DNA from: Cephalopachus bancanus
Lineage: Eukaryota > Chordata > Mammalia > Primates > Tarsiidae
Reading direction: 5' to 3'
NCBI GenBank assembly: GCA_027257055.1
Contig: JAPVLO010000275.1
Span: 2,108,001-2,172,000, forward strand
DNA length: 64,000 bases
A program made the translations under genes and the position numbers. This document shows, in pieces, positions 1-10,599 of the stretch (position 1 is its first letter; each line of letters starts with the position of its first letter). Under the pieces are notes generated by a model. That model was not told where the DNA came from. It saw nothing but the letters and a program-made list of their open reading frames with translations, and ran no database searches.

Positions 1-1740
1 CTTCTGTAGGCACTGCGGGAAGGTGGAGAAGGGATAGACAGGTCCAACTCCAGACAGATGACCTCCTGGTGGCATATACACAGTCGGCAGGCACATACAT
101 GGTCATCATCGTCTCCACGGGTATAAATCGCTTACGCGGCCCTCATGTTCGAGCAGGTACTATGTGGCAGGCTTGTGCCTTTGCACGCGCCACTCCACCT
201 CAGCTGGCCGCTGGCCGCTTGCCACGTCTCCCTTCCACAGATGGGGACACGAGGCTCACAGAGACCAAGTTACTTGCTCAGGCTCGCAGAGCTGGGCAGG
301 TAGCCGCCGATATGGTAAAATGCTGAATCAGTGACAGCCAGGGAGACAACCTTCCATTTGGAGAGGCGGGGAAGGGACACAGAGGTGATGGCATGGCTGG
401 CTCTGGGGATGGGCAGGCTTTGGACAGAGGACAGGGAAGGATGGTGGGAGCCAACAGCACAGACAGAGGGAGGTTCAAATCTGGGTGCTTGCCTCCGACC
501 GAGCCTGGACTTGGGGCGCAGCTGTGGGCAGGGGAGGACAGGTTCAGAACAGGGAGAGGAGCCCTGTGGGTCACACCTCAGGGGTCGCAGGGGTGTGGAA
601 GGGGCTTTTCAGTTTGGGAGCGGTGTGCCTGGAGCCACCCTGGCTCCACAGGCGGAACTTGCCAGGGCGTGAAGCTGGCCATGACCGGAAATCAAAAACA
701 GGTTTGTTGGTGAGTCAGGCGCTGGGAACACACAGAGAAGCAGGCTTCTTGGAGCCCGCTTCTTCCCAGCCCCGCAGACTGGGCAGCGCCCACGCCCCCT
801 GCTCCGACCACAGCCCCTACCACGCTGACCCGCGGTAGCTTCTGCCCAGCCTGCCTAGTCCCAACCCCAACGCCACCAGCCAGCTGCTGGGCGTCTTCCT
901 GCGTGCTGTCACCCTTGTTGGTGTGTCTAGACAGCAGACACTGTGGGTACTGGTGGGGGCTCGGGCAAGGAACAGTGGGGGGCCGGAGCCCCGGCCAGAA
1001 TGACGCCTGAGATCTTGTTCAAAACCACAGTCAGGGCGGGCTTGTCGGAAAATATTCCTTTCCTTGAGACATCACAGCTCAGCCTCCTTGAATCACCCGG
1101 CCACTTCCTTCCTGTGTGTATCTTACGCACGCTAGGGGATGGGCGGGCCCCACGTGTGCGTGTTTTTGCTTCTTTTAAGTTTTGTCTGCTTTGTTCCTTG
1201 GGTGAGCTGTAGGCTGCACGGGTGGGGCTGGTTCTGAGAGCCTTTGTCACTGTTAAGGATACGGGGGACAGCCTGGGCTTTCTCTGGGAGTTCAAAATCT
1301 TTGGTTGTGAGAATGAGAAGGAGGAGGGGTCTCCGTAGGGCCACACTTAGGACCCTTCACGTGTGACGGTGTGCTTAATCTCAAAATAGCCCTAATGTTT
1401 TGCAGGCATAACAGGTAAGGGAGGTGAAGGAGTCGGGAGGCTGGAGGACTTGCCAAGGAGGACTCTCATGGAGTCAGAGTTTCACGCCTCCCAAGTCCAA
1501 GCTTTTTCCTGTGCATCTGCAGGCAATGTCAACACGCCCTCCAGTGCCTGCAGCAGGCAAGCGACAGTGTCCATTCCAGACCTTCTGACCCCATGCTACA
1601 AATGTCAGCCTGTTTCCTGAGAAGCCCAGGGGCTTTTGGCTTGTTGCTTTTTCTTTCTCTTGAAGTAAACAAAATAAAAGAGTTGCTCAAACTTCTCTGG
1701 CGATGACTCACAGGAGAGTGATGCAATCTACATGCCACCT
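1..1740. other. Unique intergenic DNA, no gene seen
   Basis: Moderately GC-rich single-copy-looking sequence. The open frames are short, overlap on both strands and have no recognisable domain. The only repeat I can place is the MIR-like piece listed separately. In the human order I recall (KLF13 - OTUD7A - CHRNA7) this side of OTUD7A would face KLF13, but I see no KLF13 zinc-finger coding sequence here. Confidence 0.6.
228..320 (-). repeat. MIR SINE fragment
   Basis: The stretch around 'cagatggggacacgaggctc' followed by 'agttacttgctcaggctc' and 'gcagagctgggcaggtagc' matches the conserved core of mammalian MIR read on the complementary strand (the 'gatgaggaaactgaggc...aagtaacttgccca' pattern). 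It is diverged, as expected for an element of this age. Confidence 0.5.
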
Positions 1741-1983
1741 TTCAAGTATACGTATATGTATATACACAGGCATGCAGGTATACGTGTCTATAGCTGATGT
1801 CATTTTCGTGAAAAGACACTCACCCTGATGTGGGATGTTCACCCTACATACGATGCGTTCCTTGTGCTGCATGTATGTTCACATGTGTGTCTAGATGTAA
1901 GTACTTATGTATACACACATATATGTGTATATCTATACCAATATGGGTGTATATTTATAACTGATGCGATTTTCATTTCAAAA
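1741..1983. repeat. Degenerate TA/CA-rich simple-sequence tract
   Basis: Alternating pyrimidine-purine blocks (tacgtatatgtatatacac near 1748, acacacatatatgtgtatat near 1915) are interrupted by unique sequence. It reads as a decayed dinucleotide repeat with no coding signal. It lies immediately left of the inverted repeat at 1984. Confidence 0.6.
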
Positions 1984-2017
1984 TGGGAATGCATCACTCT
2001 AGTGTGATGCATTCCCA
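1984..2017. repeat. Perfect short inverted repeat (14-bp arms, 6-bp spacer)
   Basis: The left arm tgggaatgcatcac (1984-1997) is exactly the reverse complement of gtgatgcattccca (2004-2017). The spacer is tctagt. The whole 34 bp can fold into a hairpin or cruciform. No flanking direct repeat or transposon end is evident, so its origin is unknown. Confidence 0.9.
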
Positions 2018-2199
2018 CTTTTTAGGACTTGCCACCCACTGAGCTCATGTCTAGATCCCAGATCTCAGTGGGCCACAATCCAAGTCTGGCAAACGCTGAA
2101 CTGGGAACAGGGAGGAGTCACGCTGGGGGGATCCCATAGCCCCTGTATTCGGGTCCTGAACACTCGGCTCCACCCCACTGGACATGTGCATGCATGTGG

Positions 2200-2385
2200 C
2201 CTGGAAGGAGGGAAGGAAAGAAGGAGAGAGGGAAGGAAGGGAAGGAGGGAGGGAAGGGGGGAAGGGAGGAGGGAAGGAGGGAGGGAAGGCAAGGGGAGGG
2301 AGAGAAAGAAGGACGGAGGTCGGAGGGAGGACCGGAGGGAGGGAGGGAGAGGAGGGAGAAAGGGAGAAAGGAAAGAGCGCCTCCG
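2200..2385. repeat. Purine-rich (GGAA/GGGA)n microsatellite
   Basis: About 185 bp is nearly pure A/G on the plus strand (ggaagg, gaggga and aaggaa units) with only a few interruptions. Long homopurine-homopyrimidine tracts are known to form triplexes and to be unstable in length. The overlapping reading frames here (Arg/Glu/Gly-rich on plus, Pro/Ser/Leu-rich on minus) are products of the repeat and not genes. Confidence 0.9.
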
Positions 2386-4940
2386 CCACTTAGGACTGGG
2401 TGGCTCAGAGCCACCCTGGGACCTGGGTTTCCTAGGGGCTGAATTGTTTCTGGGGTCCCAGGTTTGAGGAGCTCAGGGTCAGGTCTCCAAGGACACGAGT
2501 CTGTGTGGCAGCTCTTGCACCCGGGCCCCTGAGACCCTCGAGCCCCCATTTCCTCTAGATGTGGGTGATGGTGATGATCCATGCTGGTTGGTGCCTGCTT
2601 GCCCCTGGGAGTGTGTTCATCATGACCCTGCGCGTGCCAGCAGGTGTGCAGGGTGGACGTGTTCCTCACACACGTGGGCCTTGGACCAGGAGGCTCCACT
2701 CAGAGAGGTGTGGCCTGGGCTACTGCAGCCCCACCTGGTTGAGGGACCCTTTTACTTCAAATCATGTGACGCTGCTACCTGTCTAGGTCTTTGTCCTGAC
2801 AGGCCACCAGGCGCAGGAGAAGGAACTAGATGTGCCAACCACCCTCCCGGAGCACAGGCCACCAGGCTGCCGGGCCTGGCAGTCCCTCACCGGCAGCTCC
2901 TAGCGCTGCTGCAGGGTTGGTATCCAGGCCAGTTGGGGAACCACTGGGTGCATGGGATGTGGGGATTGTTCAGAGTGCAGGCTACCCAGTGGGCTTACCC
3001 TCCACAGGGTTCCCCCCAGATGTGTGGGCTCCAGCCCTTAATCTCAGGGCTATATGACATGGACTGATTGTCCCTGAGCACTTACATTGAGTGTGGACAA
3101 GGTGAGAGGAGCGGGCATTTATCATCTTCCATGAAAAGATCGTCCCTGGGCCCCAGGTTAGGAATAGACCCCAGTAGCCTAATACCCACCCCTAAAGCCA
3201 TTGTTAGGTGCCACACAGTCATCCCCAGGGAGAGGATCCTGGAGTGCTGGTGGCCGGAGGGGCCTCGCAGGTGCCTGAGACAGGGAGTGCGGTGGGCTGC
3301 GAGGGACCTCTTCCCTCCCATGCCCATGTTGGGGCTTCCTTTGGGCATCCCTGAAGGCATCTACAGCTCCCCAGTGAGAATGGGGTACTGCCGGGCAGAG
3401 GCCTGTTCAGAGCCCAAGTGCCTGAGGGGTAGAGTGCAGGCAGGGATGCAGAGCTGGATGGGCACAAGTCCTGGGATCCCCTTCCCACGCCAGCCCTTCT
3501 CTCTGCCAGGGCTTCCACCCACTAGTGCTGCCAGGTTCTGACAGACAGCAACGCGAGTCCAGGACACCTAGACATCTGAATAACATTTCAGTATAAGCAC
3601 GTCCCACAAGTTGCACGGCTGTCCTGCATCTTATCTGGCAACTCTACCTTCCAGACTGCGCTCTGTGGCTGGGCCTCTGAACCTGAAGTCTGCATGGGCT
3701 GGGGGCTGAGGCTGCTGGCCGGGGTTAGCCAGGGCAGACGACCAGGCGGCAGAGCCTGTATGCAGAGAATGGGTGTAGGAAGAATGAGCTGTAGGGCCCA
3801 GACCCTGCAGGCCCAGAAGAGAGAAGCTGCATGTCCTCCCCAGGACTCACGAGTCCTTACATGGGTGGGCTGTGGTCGCATGTGAATCACTTACAGGAAA
3901 TGCCCCTACACCCAAGCTCACTTGAGAAAGTCTCTGTTCCCCAAACCCCGTCCCCTGCTAGCACCTGACCTTGCAGTCAGGCGTGGGTCACATGGTGCTC
4001 TCTCATGAGGGCGGAGGGGGGTTCACGCCACTGACCCTGTGCCACCCCACATCAGAGGGACAGGCTCTCCGGCAGTCCTGAAGCGCCTCATGTCTGTCAC
4101 ATCCTGACACCTGGACCCACAGTACATGAGACTGAGGGGGAAAGGAAGATTGGGTATGAGAGGGACGGTCCTTCCTGCTCCCATACCAAGGCCAGGTCGC
4201 TTGCTTTCTTCAAGGACAGGTTGGCCTCAGAGGAAAGGGGACCTCAACTGAAGGAAGGATACTAGTGGTACAGCCAGCTGAGGGGAATTCTGTGTCAAGT
4301 TTCACAGCCGAAGGCCAATTCATCATTGTATTACTCAGGATTTTTTCATCTATAATTATTTTGAAACATGGCTCAAACCAGGTTAAACAGAAAGAAGTAT
4401 ACTGCTGTGGAACAGGGTCACAGCATCAGGCACAGCTGGATCTAGAAGCCCAAGCTGTGTTCAAATTCTCTTTCCCCATAATTTGATCCTGTTTCCTCCT
4501 CTTTCTGGCCTCAGACTAACTCCCCCACAGGGTGGCAAGCCAACTATCAACAGCTCCAAGGTTGGGGAAGCCAGAGCTTCCGGCGCAGAGAGCTCAAGAC
4601 AAGGCCCCCGTGGTCTTTCTGACTGGCCCCCGTGGGTTGTGTGCACAACTCCGTGGCTGGGGAGGCAGAGCTCTGTCCACACCTGGTCACGTGCCCACTT
4701 CTGTGCAGGTAGGAGGTCCAAGAACCAAGGGAAGAGGATGTTGGGTGGATGGCCTCAGACCTCTGCAGTCCACTCCCATACTCACCTTTTGCCTCTCAGG
4801 TGCATGTGTTCCTAACTGGGGCCTCCCTGGGAGGGGTGGCTTGTCTGGGCTGATCTTAAGTGCTTCACACAAGACCGCTTCTCCATCCCATCCTGAAGAG
4901 CACACATTGTTGTGACTTCTAGCAAGCCAATCAGAAGGCT
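2386..4940. other. Unique intergenic DNA, no gene seen
   Basis: GC-moderate sequence with many overlapping short frames on both strands. None shows a domain or a convincing exon boundary. I recognise no repeat family. It could hold non-coding RNA exons, which cannot be judged from sequence alone. Confidence 0.5.
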
Positions 4941-4944
4941 GTGC

Positions 4945-5612
4945 AATTAATTACAGACGATCCCTGACTTTGGATGGTTGACTTACGATCTTTTTGACTT
5001 TAGGATGGCGTGAAAGCGATAGCATTCAGTAGAAAGTGGTATGATTCTCTCTCTCAATGCTGGGCAGCGGCAGGGAGCCACAGCCCCGTCAGCCACTCAG
5101 TCACGCAGGTAAACAACCTTATAGTGTACTGTGCTGCCAGACAATTTGCCCACCTGAGGCTAGTATCAGTGTTCTGAGCATGCTGAAGGTGGGCTAGGTT
5201 AAGCTCTGATGTTCAGAGGTCAGGAGTATCTTTTTTTTTTTAAGAGACAGGGTCTCACCATCGTCCAGGCTGGAGTACAGTGGTGCAATTATAGCTCGTG
5301 GCAGTCTTGGCCATGAGCTCCTTGAACTCCTGGACTCAGGTGATCCTCCTGCCTCAGCCTTCTGAGTAGCTGGGACTACAGGCACATGCCACCACGCCCC
5401 ACTAACTTTTAATTTTTTTTGTAAAGACAGGGTCTCACTATGTTGTCCAGGCTGGTCTTCAACTCCTGGCCTCAAGCAATCCTCCCAAGGTGCTGGGATT
5501 ACAGGTGTAAGCCACTGCACCAGACACGGGTGAAATACATTTTTCAGCTTATGATATTTTCAACTTACAACAGGTTTCTCGGAATGTACGCCACAGTAAG
5601 TCGAGGAGTGGA
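4945..5612. mobile_element. Tigger-like DNA transposon relic, split by an Alu
   Basis: The two halves, 4945-5229 and 5526-5612, read as the two ends of one short non-autonomous DNA transposon. The left end contains 'gttgacttacgatctttttg', and the right end contains 'cagtaagtcgagg', which mirrors the left terminal sequence. The body carries the 'gctgggcagcggcagggagc' and 'ggtaaacaacc' segments that I associate with pogo/Tigger-type MITEs. The exact subfamily is not certain. Confidence 0.55.
5230..5525 (-). mobile_element. Alu SINE, old AluJ-like, minus strand
   Basis: It reads poly(T), then right arm, then left arm on plus: 'gagacagggtctcaccatcg', 'cctcagccttctgagtagct', 'gtgctgggattacaggtgta'. 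Dimeric structure and the internal T-run linker are present. It is more diverged than the GACTCCAACTC group elsewhere in the window. It interrupts the Tigger-like element. Confidence 0.93.
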
Positions 5613-6000
5613 TGCATGCAGTTGACAGAGGACTCACGTGGCCCTGGGCCTCAGGCCAGCCTCCTGCCAAAGCAAAGCATAAGCAGAGCTGGTCCTCAGG
5701 GCTCCGCCTCTGCCAGGACCGACTCCATCTTATCCTCTCCTTCCAGGTCCATGGTGGTGTCACACTTGTGTCCCTCATGGTTAGTGGGGTCATGTGATAG
5801 GTTGAAGGACCAGTAGTTAAAGGATTATCAGTCACCTCCAGGGGAGGCACTCGCCTGCTGGCCTGATTCTCCAGGTCCCCAGTCTGCTCATCCCCTATGT
5901 CTTGGGATCTGCACTCCTGCCTCCCTTCTCCATCAAATATTCCTGGGCTGGCTGTTGCAGATGCTAATTTGAGCTAAGTTCTTTAAAAAATTATTTTTCT

Positions 6001-6295
6001 AGCCAGGTCTGGTGGCTCACACCTGTAATCTCAGCACTTTGGGAGGCTGAGGCGAGAGGATTGCCTGAGCCCAGGAGTTCGAGACCAGCCTGAGCAACAT
6101 GGTGAGACCTTATCTCTACAATAAGTCAAAAAACTAGCCGGGCGTGGTGGTGTGCACCGGTAGTTCCAGCTACTTTGAAGGCTGAGGCGAAAGGATCACC
6201 TGAGCCCAGCGTGTCGAGGATGCCGAGGCCTGATGTGCCACTGCACTCCAGCCTGGGTGACAGGGTGAGATTCTGACTCAAAAACATTTTTAACT
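6001..6295 (+). mobile_element. Alu SINE, plus strand
   Basis: Begins 'agccaggtctggtggctcac', contains 'ctctacaataagtcaaaaaa' as the inter-arm linker and ends 'gagattctgactcaaaaac'. The ACAATAA-GTCAAAA linker places it with the lineage-type Alus of this window, though it carries many private changes. Confidence 0.93.
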
Positions 6296-6544
6296 TCACA
6301 AATAAAGATTGCATATATAGTATACACGGTGCTTGGCTATACAGTGTGCACACATTGTGGAATAACTAAATCAAGCGAGTTAACACATCCATTACGTCAC
6401 ATTTTTGTGTGCGTGGTGAGAACACTTAAAATGTACACTCAGCAATTTTCGGGTATATAGTACACTGTTCAACTGTAGGCACCGTGTTGTACAACAGATC
6501 TAAATTTATTCCTCTTGTTTAAATTAAAGTTTGTATCTGTTGAC

Positions 6545-7640
6545 CAGCATCTCTCCCATCCCCCCCTAAGGCCGGCACGGGCTCCTCTCGCCCTGCCACG
6601 GGTTTGCCTTCCTTCCCACCAGACCCCTCCCACTCTCAGGCCGAGCCGGCTGAGCCTCCTCCCGGGTCGCGCCCCGGACATGTGCGGTCCCTGCACGGGG
6701 CCTTCCGCCCCCGTCGCACGGGGCAGGCCCCGCCCGCCCCTCACCGCGGGCTCAAATCCCGGAGGCCTTCCCGGCGCCGCCCGAGCCGGCCTCTCGCGGC
6801 TGCCCTGGCGGCGTCCTCCTCGCGTCGCTTCCGCGCGTGCTGCCTCCCGGCGGACGGGGCCTCCCGGCGGGGGTCCAGCGCGCCCCACGCCTGCTCCTCC
6901 GTGCGCCCCGACCCCCGTGGCTCCGGCTCAGCAGCGGCCCGGGCTTCACGGCCCCGGCGAGTCCCGCGCGGCCGAGACGCCGCGCCCGTCCCCGGCGGCG
7001 AGGAGGGCGGCCGGAGTGCTTCGGGGCCACTCTGAGCCGCCGCCGCCGTTGCCCCTGCTGTGGCCCGCGTGGCTGCCGGACGGCCGGCGGGAGAGGGTGG
7101 CCCGTCGGCCCAGCGCCGTCCCGGGAACCGCCCTGCTGGGGGGAACGGAAAGCGCGAGTCAGCCGGCGCGGCCTGCAGGTCACGGTGACCTGCCAGGGGA
7201 GGCGGCCGTGGGGGCGGGGCCGAGCGGGGAGGCGGGGGCGGCGGGGCCGAGCGGGGAGGGCGGGGCCGAGCGGGGAGGGCGGGGCCGAGCGGGGAGGGCG
7301 GGGCCGAGCGGGGAGGGCGGGGCCGAGCGGGGAGGCGGGGGGAGCGGGAGGGCGGGGCCGAGCGGGGAGGGCGGGCCGAGCGGGGCGGGGCCGAGCGGGG
7401 AGGGCGGGGCCGAGCGGGGAGCGGCGCCTGCAGACCTGCTGGGAGATGCCGAGCCGCTCGCCTCCCGCGCCTGCCCGGCTTCAGCTTTCCCCCGAAGCTA
7501 TTTTAAGCCGGGGAGCTGGCTAGAGACCGATTCGCAAAGACCTTTAGTTTGGAAACAGGTGCACGAATGGAAGGAAGAGCGAGAGGCGTTAGCGTCGAGC
7601 GAGTTGCTGGGCACGGAAAGCCCTTGATGTCTTTCCATGG
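6545..7640. promoter_or_regulatory. Orphan CpG island
   Basis: About 1.1 kb with very high G+C and dense CpG stands out from flanking AT-rich DNA (for example 6300-6540 and 7830 onward). It lies some 31 kb beyond the distal OTUD7A poly(A) signal and has no attached coding exon. CpG islands usually mark promoters, so a promoter for a non-coding RNA or an alternative first exon is plausible. Direction cannot be told: there is no TATA box, and GC boxes are present in the minisatellite. The 370-codon frame across it is Ala/Arg/Pro/Gly-rich and reflects base composition. Confidence 0.75.
7195..7430. repeat. GC-box minisatellite, about 19-bp unit
   Basis: Roughly ten head-to-tail copies of gggcggggccgagcgggga, some trimmed by a few bases (around 7240, 7335 and 7375). 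Each unit contains the GC-box core GGGCGGGGC, the usual Sp1/KLF recognition sequence. Runs of 3-5 G separated by short loops satisfy the G-quadruplex pattern on the plus strand. It sits inside the CpG island. Confidence 0.93.
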
Positions 7641-8003
7641 CTCCGGGGAAAGGGCAGCTGATTGACACGGCCGTCAGGGGCTGAGGGCGACGGGCCAGCG
7701 CTGGGGCTTCGAAGGGCTGCGGTGATGGTGCGATGGTGGCCCCTGTTTTTATCTTGAGCGCCTTCTATGCGCCGGGCAGCTTACCTGTTTGCTCCAGTCT
7801 CTATCCTGGCCTCAGGCCCGAGGGTATTCAGCCGTTGTTGTCCTAACAGCTCTTTAACTGATGCCTAACATTCTTCGGCCTATGGCATATTCTCTTGGCC
7901 TCAGCTTCACACTTTCTTCCATCTTTTCCTTCATGCACTTCCCCAGTCACCGCGACTGTGTACAGACCACCTTCAAACGTAGTGGCCTGACAGTGACATT
8001 TCT
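7641..8003. other. Unique DNA between CpG island and Alu
   Basis: No coding frame of note and no recognised repeat. The sequence passes from GC-rich into AT-rich composition. Confidence 0.5.
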
Positions 8004-8262
8004 TTTGCCCAGACTGGAGTGCAGTGGCCGCTCCGGGCCACCGCAGCCTCGACCTGCTGGGCTCCGGCGATCCTTCCCCCTCAGCCTTCCAAGTAGCTGG
8101 AACTACAGGCGCGCGCTACCACGCCCAGCTAATTTTTGATTTATTGTGGAGATGAGGTCTCGCTAAGTTGCCCAGGCGGATCTCGAACCCGCAGGCTCAG
8201 GCAATCCACTCACCTCAGCCTCCCAAAGCGCGGGATTACAGGCTGAGTCACCGAGCCTGGCT
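8004..8262 (-). mobile_element. Alu SINE, lineage-type, minus strand, tail end missing
   Basis: Contains 'gcccagactggagtgcagtg', 'gctgggctccggcgatcctt', 'gatttattgtggagatgagg' and 'gggattacaggctgagtcac'. The expected poly(T) plus GAGTTGGAGTC at its left end is absent, so the tail and terminal bases have been lost. High CpG retention suggests a relatively young copy. Confidence 0.92.
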
Positions 8263-10138
8263 CTTTGCTCACGAATGAATCCGGAAACAGCAGAGCTCAG
8301 CTAGGGTAGCTGTTTTAAAGGGTCACCGGCTCCCAGGAGGTGTTTCTCCATGACAGAAACTGTTTCTGTCTGGGGTCACCAAGGCCTGGCCCCGTCAGGA
8401 CCTGGGGAGCCACAGTGTGTCTGGCAATTCTGTGCCCTAATGCTGGAGTGGGAGCAAATCGGGGGGGTTGTAAGACCCGAAAAGAACAGCCCAGCCCAGC
8501 CCAGGCTGTCCAGGATTACAAAACAGTTAAATTAGATAGAGGGAGGGTAGTCTTCGAACGGGACAAATGGGTGCGGGGCTTATTCTCTAAGATGGTCTGA
8601 TTTACACACAACCTCCAGCAACTCAGCTGGCCCCCACAGATGGAGGAAGACGGGAAGTTCAGAGACGTCCAGCTGTATGTCAGTGGCTGGGAGGGGATGG
8701 TCTCTTCTTAGAGCAGGCTTTAGTTTTATTTATCAAAATTAGGTATTTTTCTTATCTACTTCATTTACCATTTTTTTGTCCTGATGCGTTTGTCTTTTAA
8801 AACACATTCCTCAAGTCTTATTTCTGTTTTTCTAGCTTCTTCTGTGGCTTCTCATCTCGTGTCTGCTCATTCCTTTTTGCTTAGTAATAAAAACAGACTG
8901 TGGCTATGCCCCGTAAATTGTGCTGGGTCTTCTCATCATTCTTATCTATGTAATTGCAGTATCCTTTTCCTCTGTGAGCCAACATTTCTTTAGGAGAGTG
9001 ATCTTTAAGGTCCAAGAGCTAGATTTTAAAAATTAAGGTGTGATTTACATACAGGGCATTTTAAAAATTAAACTTTAGTTATTGACTTGTAGGTTTATTG
9101 CTTTGAGGTTTTAGTACCTCATTTCACTTTCTGCTTTATGTTATTTATTGGGGTTTTCTCTGTGGCCCAATACATCACTGGTGTTTATACATATTACCTG
9201 AATGCTAGAAAGGAAAGTACTGTTTTTATGTAAACTTTGATATAGATATGGTTCACTCATGGTGATAGGGTCATCACTAGCCTATGACCACAAAGTCATG
9301 TGCACATGTGTGTTTTACCCAAATCATGAAGACATGATGAGTTACCACCCTCCACCCCCATGAACTGGCATTTGCATCCAGACCATTGGCATGGAACTAC
9401 TCTTACGATGTTCTGGAGGCACAATCCTCCATGGAGCATGGCCTGTCTTGCTGCAGCAGTTGAAAGTCTGAGGAGCATATATCCAGCTCTAAGTCGCACT
9501 TTGTCACCTGAACCAAGCAGAGTTTCCTTTGTGCCCAATCTAGCCTCTCGTCTTTCTCTTCAGCAGTTGGGTGACTTCAGACTATGACCTCATGGACCAG
9601 ACATGACTGGATTGCTCAAGAAACCCTTATTCCTCATTTCACTCTGAATCTCAGGAACTTGAATCTAGCCCAAGGGGCCCAAGGGATCCTCTGCCCTGGT
9701 TTCCCTTTTGTACCCCTCACCCACCAGCCTGTGTCTTGCCCCCACAAGACTGCTTCCTTGAAACAAGAAAGAGTTAATGTGACAGCTGATGTCTCTGAAC
9801 AGGCATTTGTCCTGAGAGAGGAGGTGGGGTGCTGACTTTACTAGCAGTATCTGTTCAGATGGCAGTATTGATGATGTTCTTCAAGGCCTCTGTACGCCTG
9901 TTGATGTTTAAGACACTGCCTCTAAAAAAGTGTGAGCGATATGGTAAAACATCCCATTGCAACTGCATCTGTGATAATCTCTCCTTGTTTTTAAACTTTT
10001 CATTTTATATGCTTTAATGGAATAAGGTTTTACATGGAAGGATCATAGAAGTTATCATTTCATGATTTACAACCTTTACAAAAGTGAAATGATCTCCTTT
10101 GTTTTATTTTCAGTTTTATTTTGGAGTCTATTTTCTGT
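8263..10138. other. Intergenic, AT-rich; one 50-bp dispersed duplicate
   Basis: No gene. 8700-9300 is AT-rich and may contain old antisense LINE sequence, which I cannot assign. 9363-9412 is repeated at 11030-11079 with 6 mismatches in 50 bp. The similarity stops abruptly on both sides. Confidence 0.5.
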
Positions 10139-10436
10139 TTTTTTTTTTTTTTTTGAGTCAGAGTCTCACTCTGTTGTCCAGGCTGGAGTGCAGTGGCTTG
10201 CTCACAGCTATCCCAGTGTCGACCTGCTGGACTCCGGCAATCCTTCCACCTCAGCCTTCCAAGTAGCTGAAACTACAGGTACATGCTACCACACCCGGCT
10301 AATTTTTTGATATATTGTAGAGACCAGGTCACACCAAGTTGCCCAGACTGGTCTCAAACCCCTGGGCTCAGGCAATCCTTTCGCCTCGGGCTCCCAGAGT
10401 GCTGGGATTACAGGCTTGGGCCACTGCACCAAGCCT
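10139..10436 (-). mobile_element. Alu SINE, minus strand
   Basis: A T16 run, then 'gagtcagagtctcactctgt', 'gcagtggcttgctcacagct', 'gatatattgtagagaccagg' and 'gtgctgggattacaggcttg'. It is a complete dimer, moderately diverged, with the lineage-type TTGATTTATTGTAGAGA linker in altered form. Confidence 0.94.
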
Positions 10437-10599
10437 TCTATGATTTAAAAAAAAAAATTGTAACATCTGCTTTTTTCACTTGCTTGTTTGCATGGACCCT
10501 GTAAACTTTTGTCTATCCCTTCGATTTCATCAGCAAATCCATACTGAGCACCTTGAACATGTCATGTGGTGTCTCAAGCCTGGGGTCTGCAGAATATCA

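Noticed and set aside
2118..2699. 193-codon minus-strand frame rich in Pro/Ser/Leu
   Set aside because: Mostly the translated purine microsatellite and its flanks; no domain.
6515..7627. 370-codon plus-strand open frame across the CpG island
   Set aside because: Ala/Arg/Pro/Gly-rich with a Pro-Ser-Gly-Glu-Gly repeat that is just the translated minisatellite. Other frames are equally open; long frames are expected at this GC content.
6545..7640. KLF13 first exon or an SVA element
   Set aside because: No KLF13 zinc-finger or N-terminal coding sequence is visible, and the minisatellite lacks the hexamer, Alu-like and SINE-R parts of an SVA.
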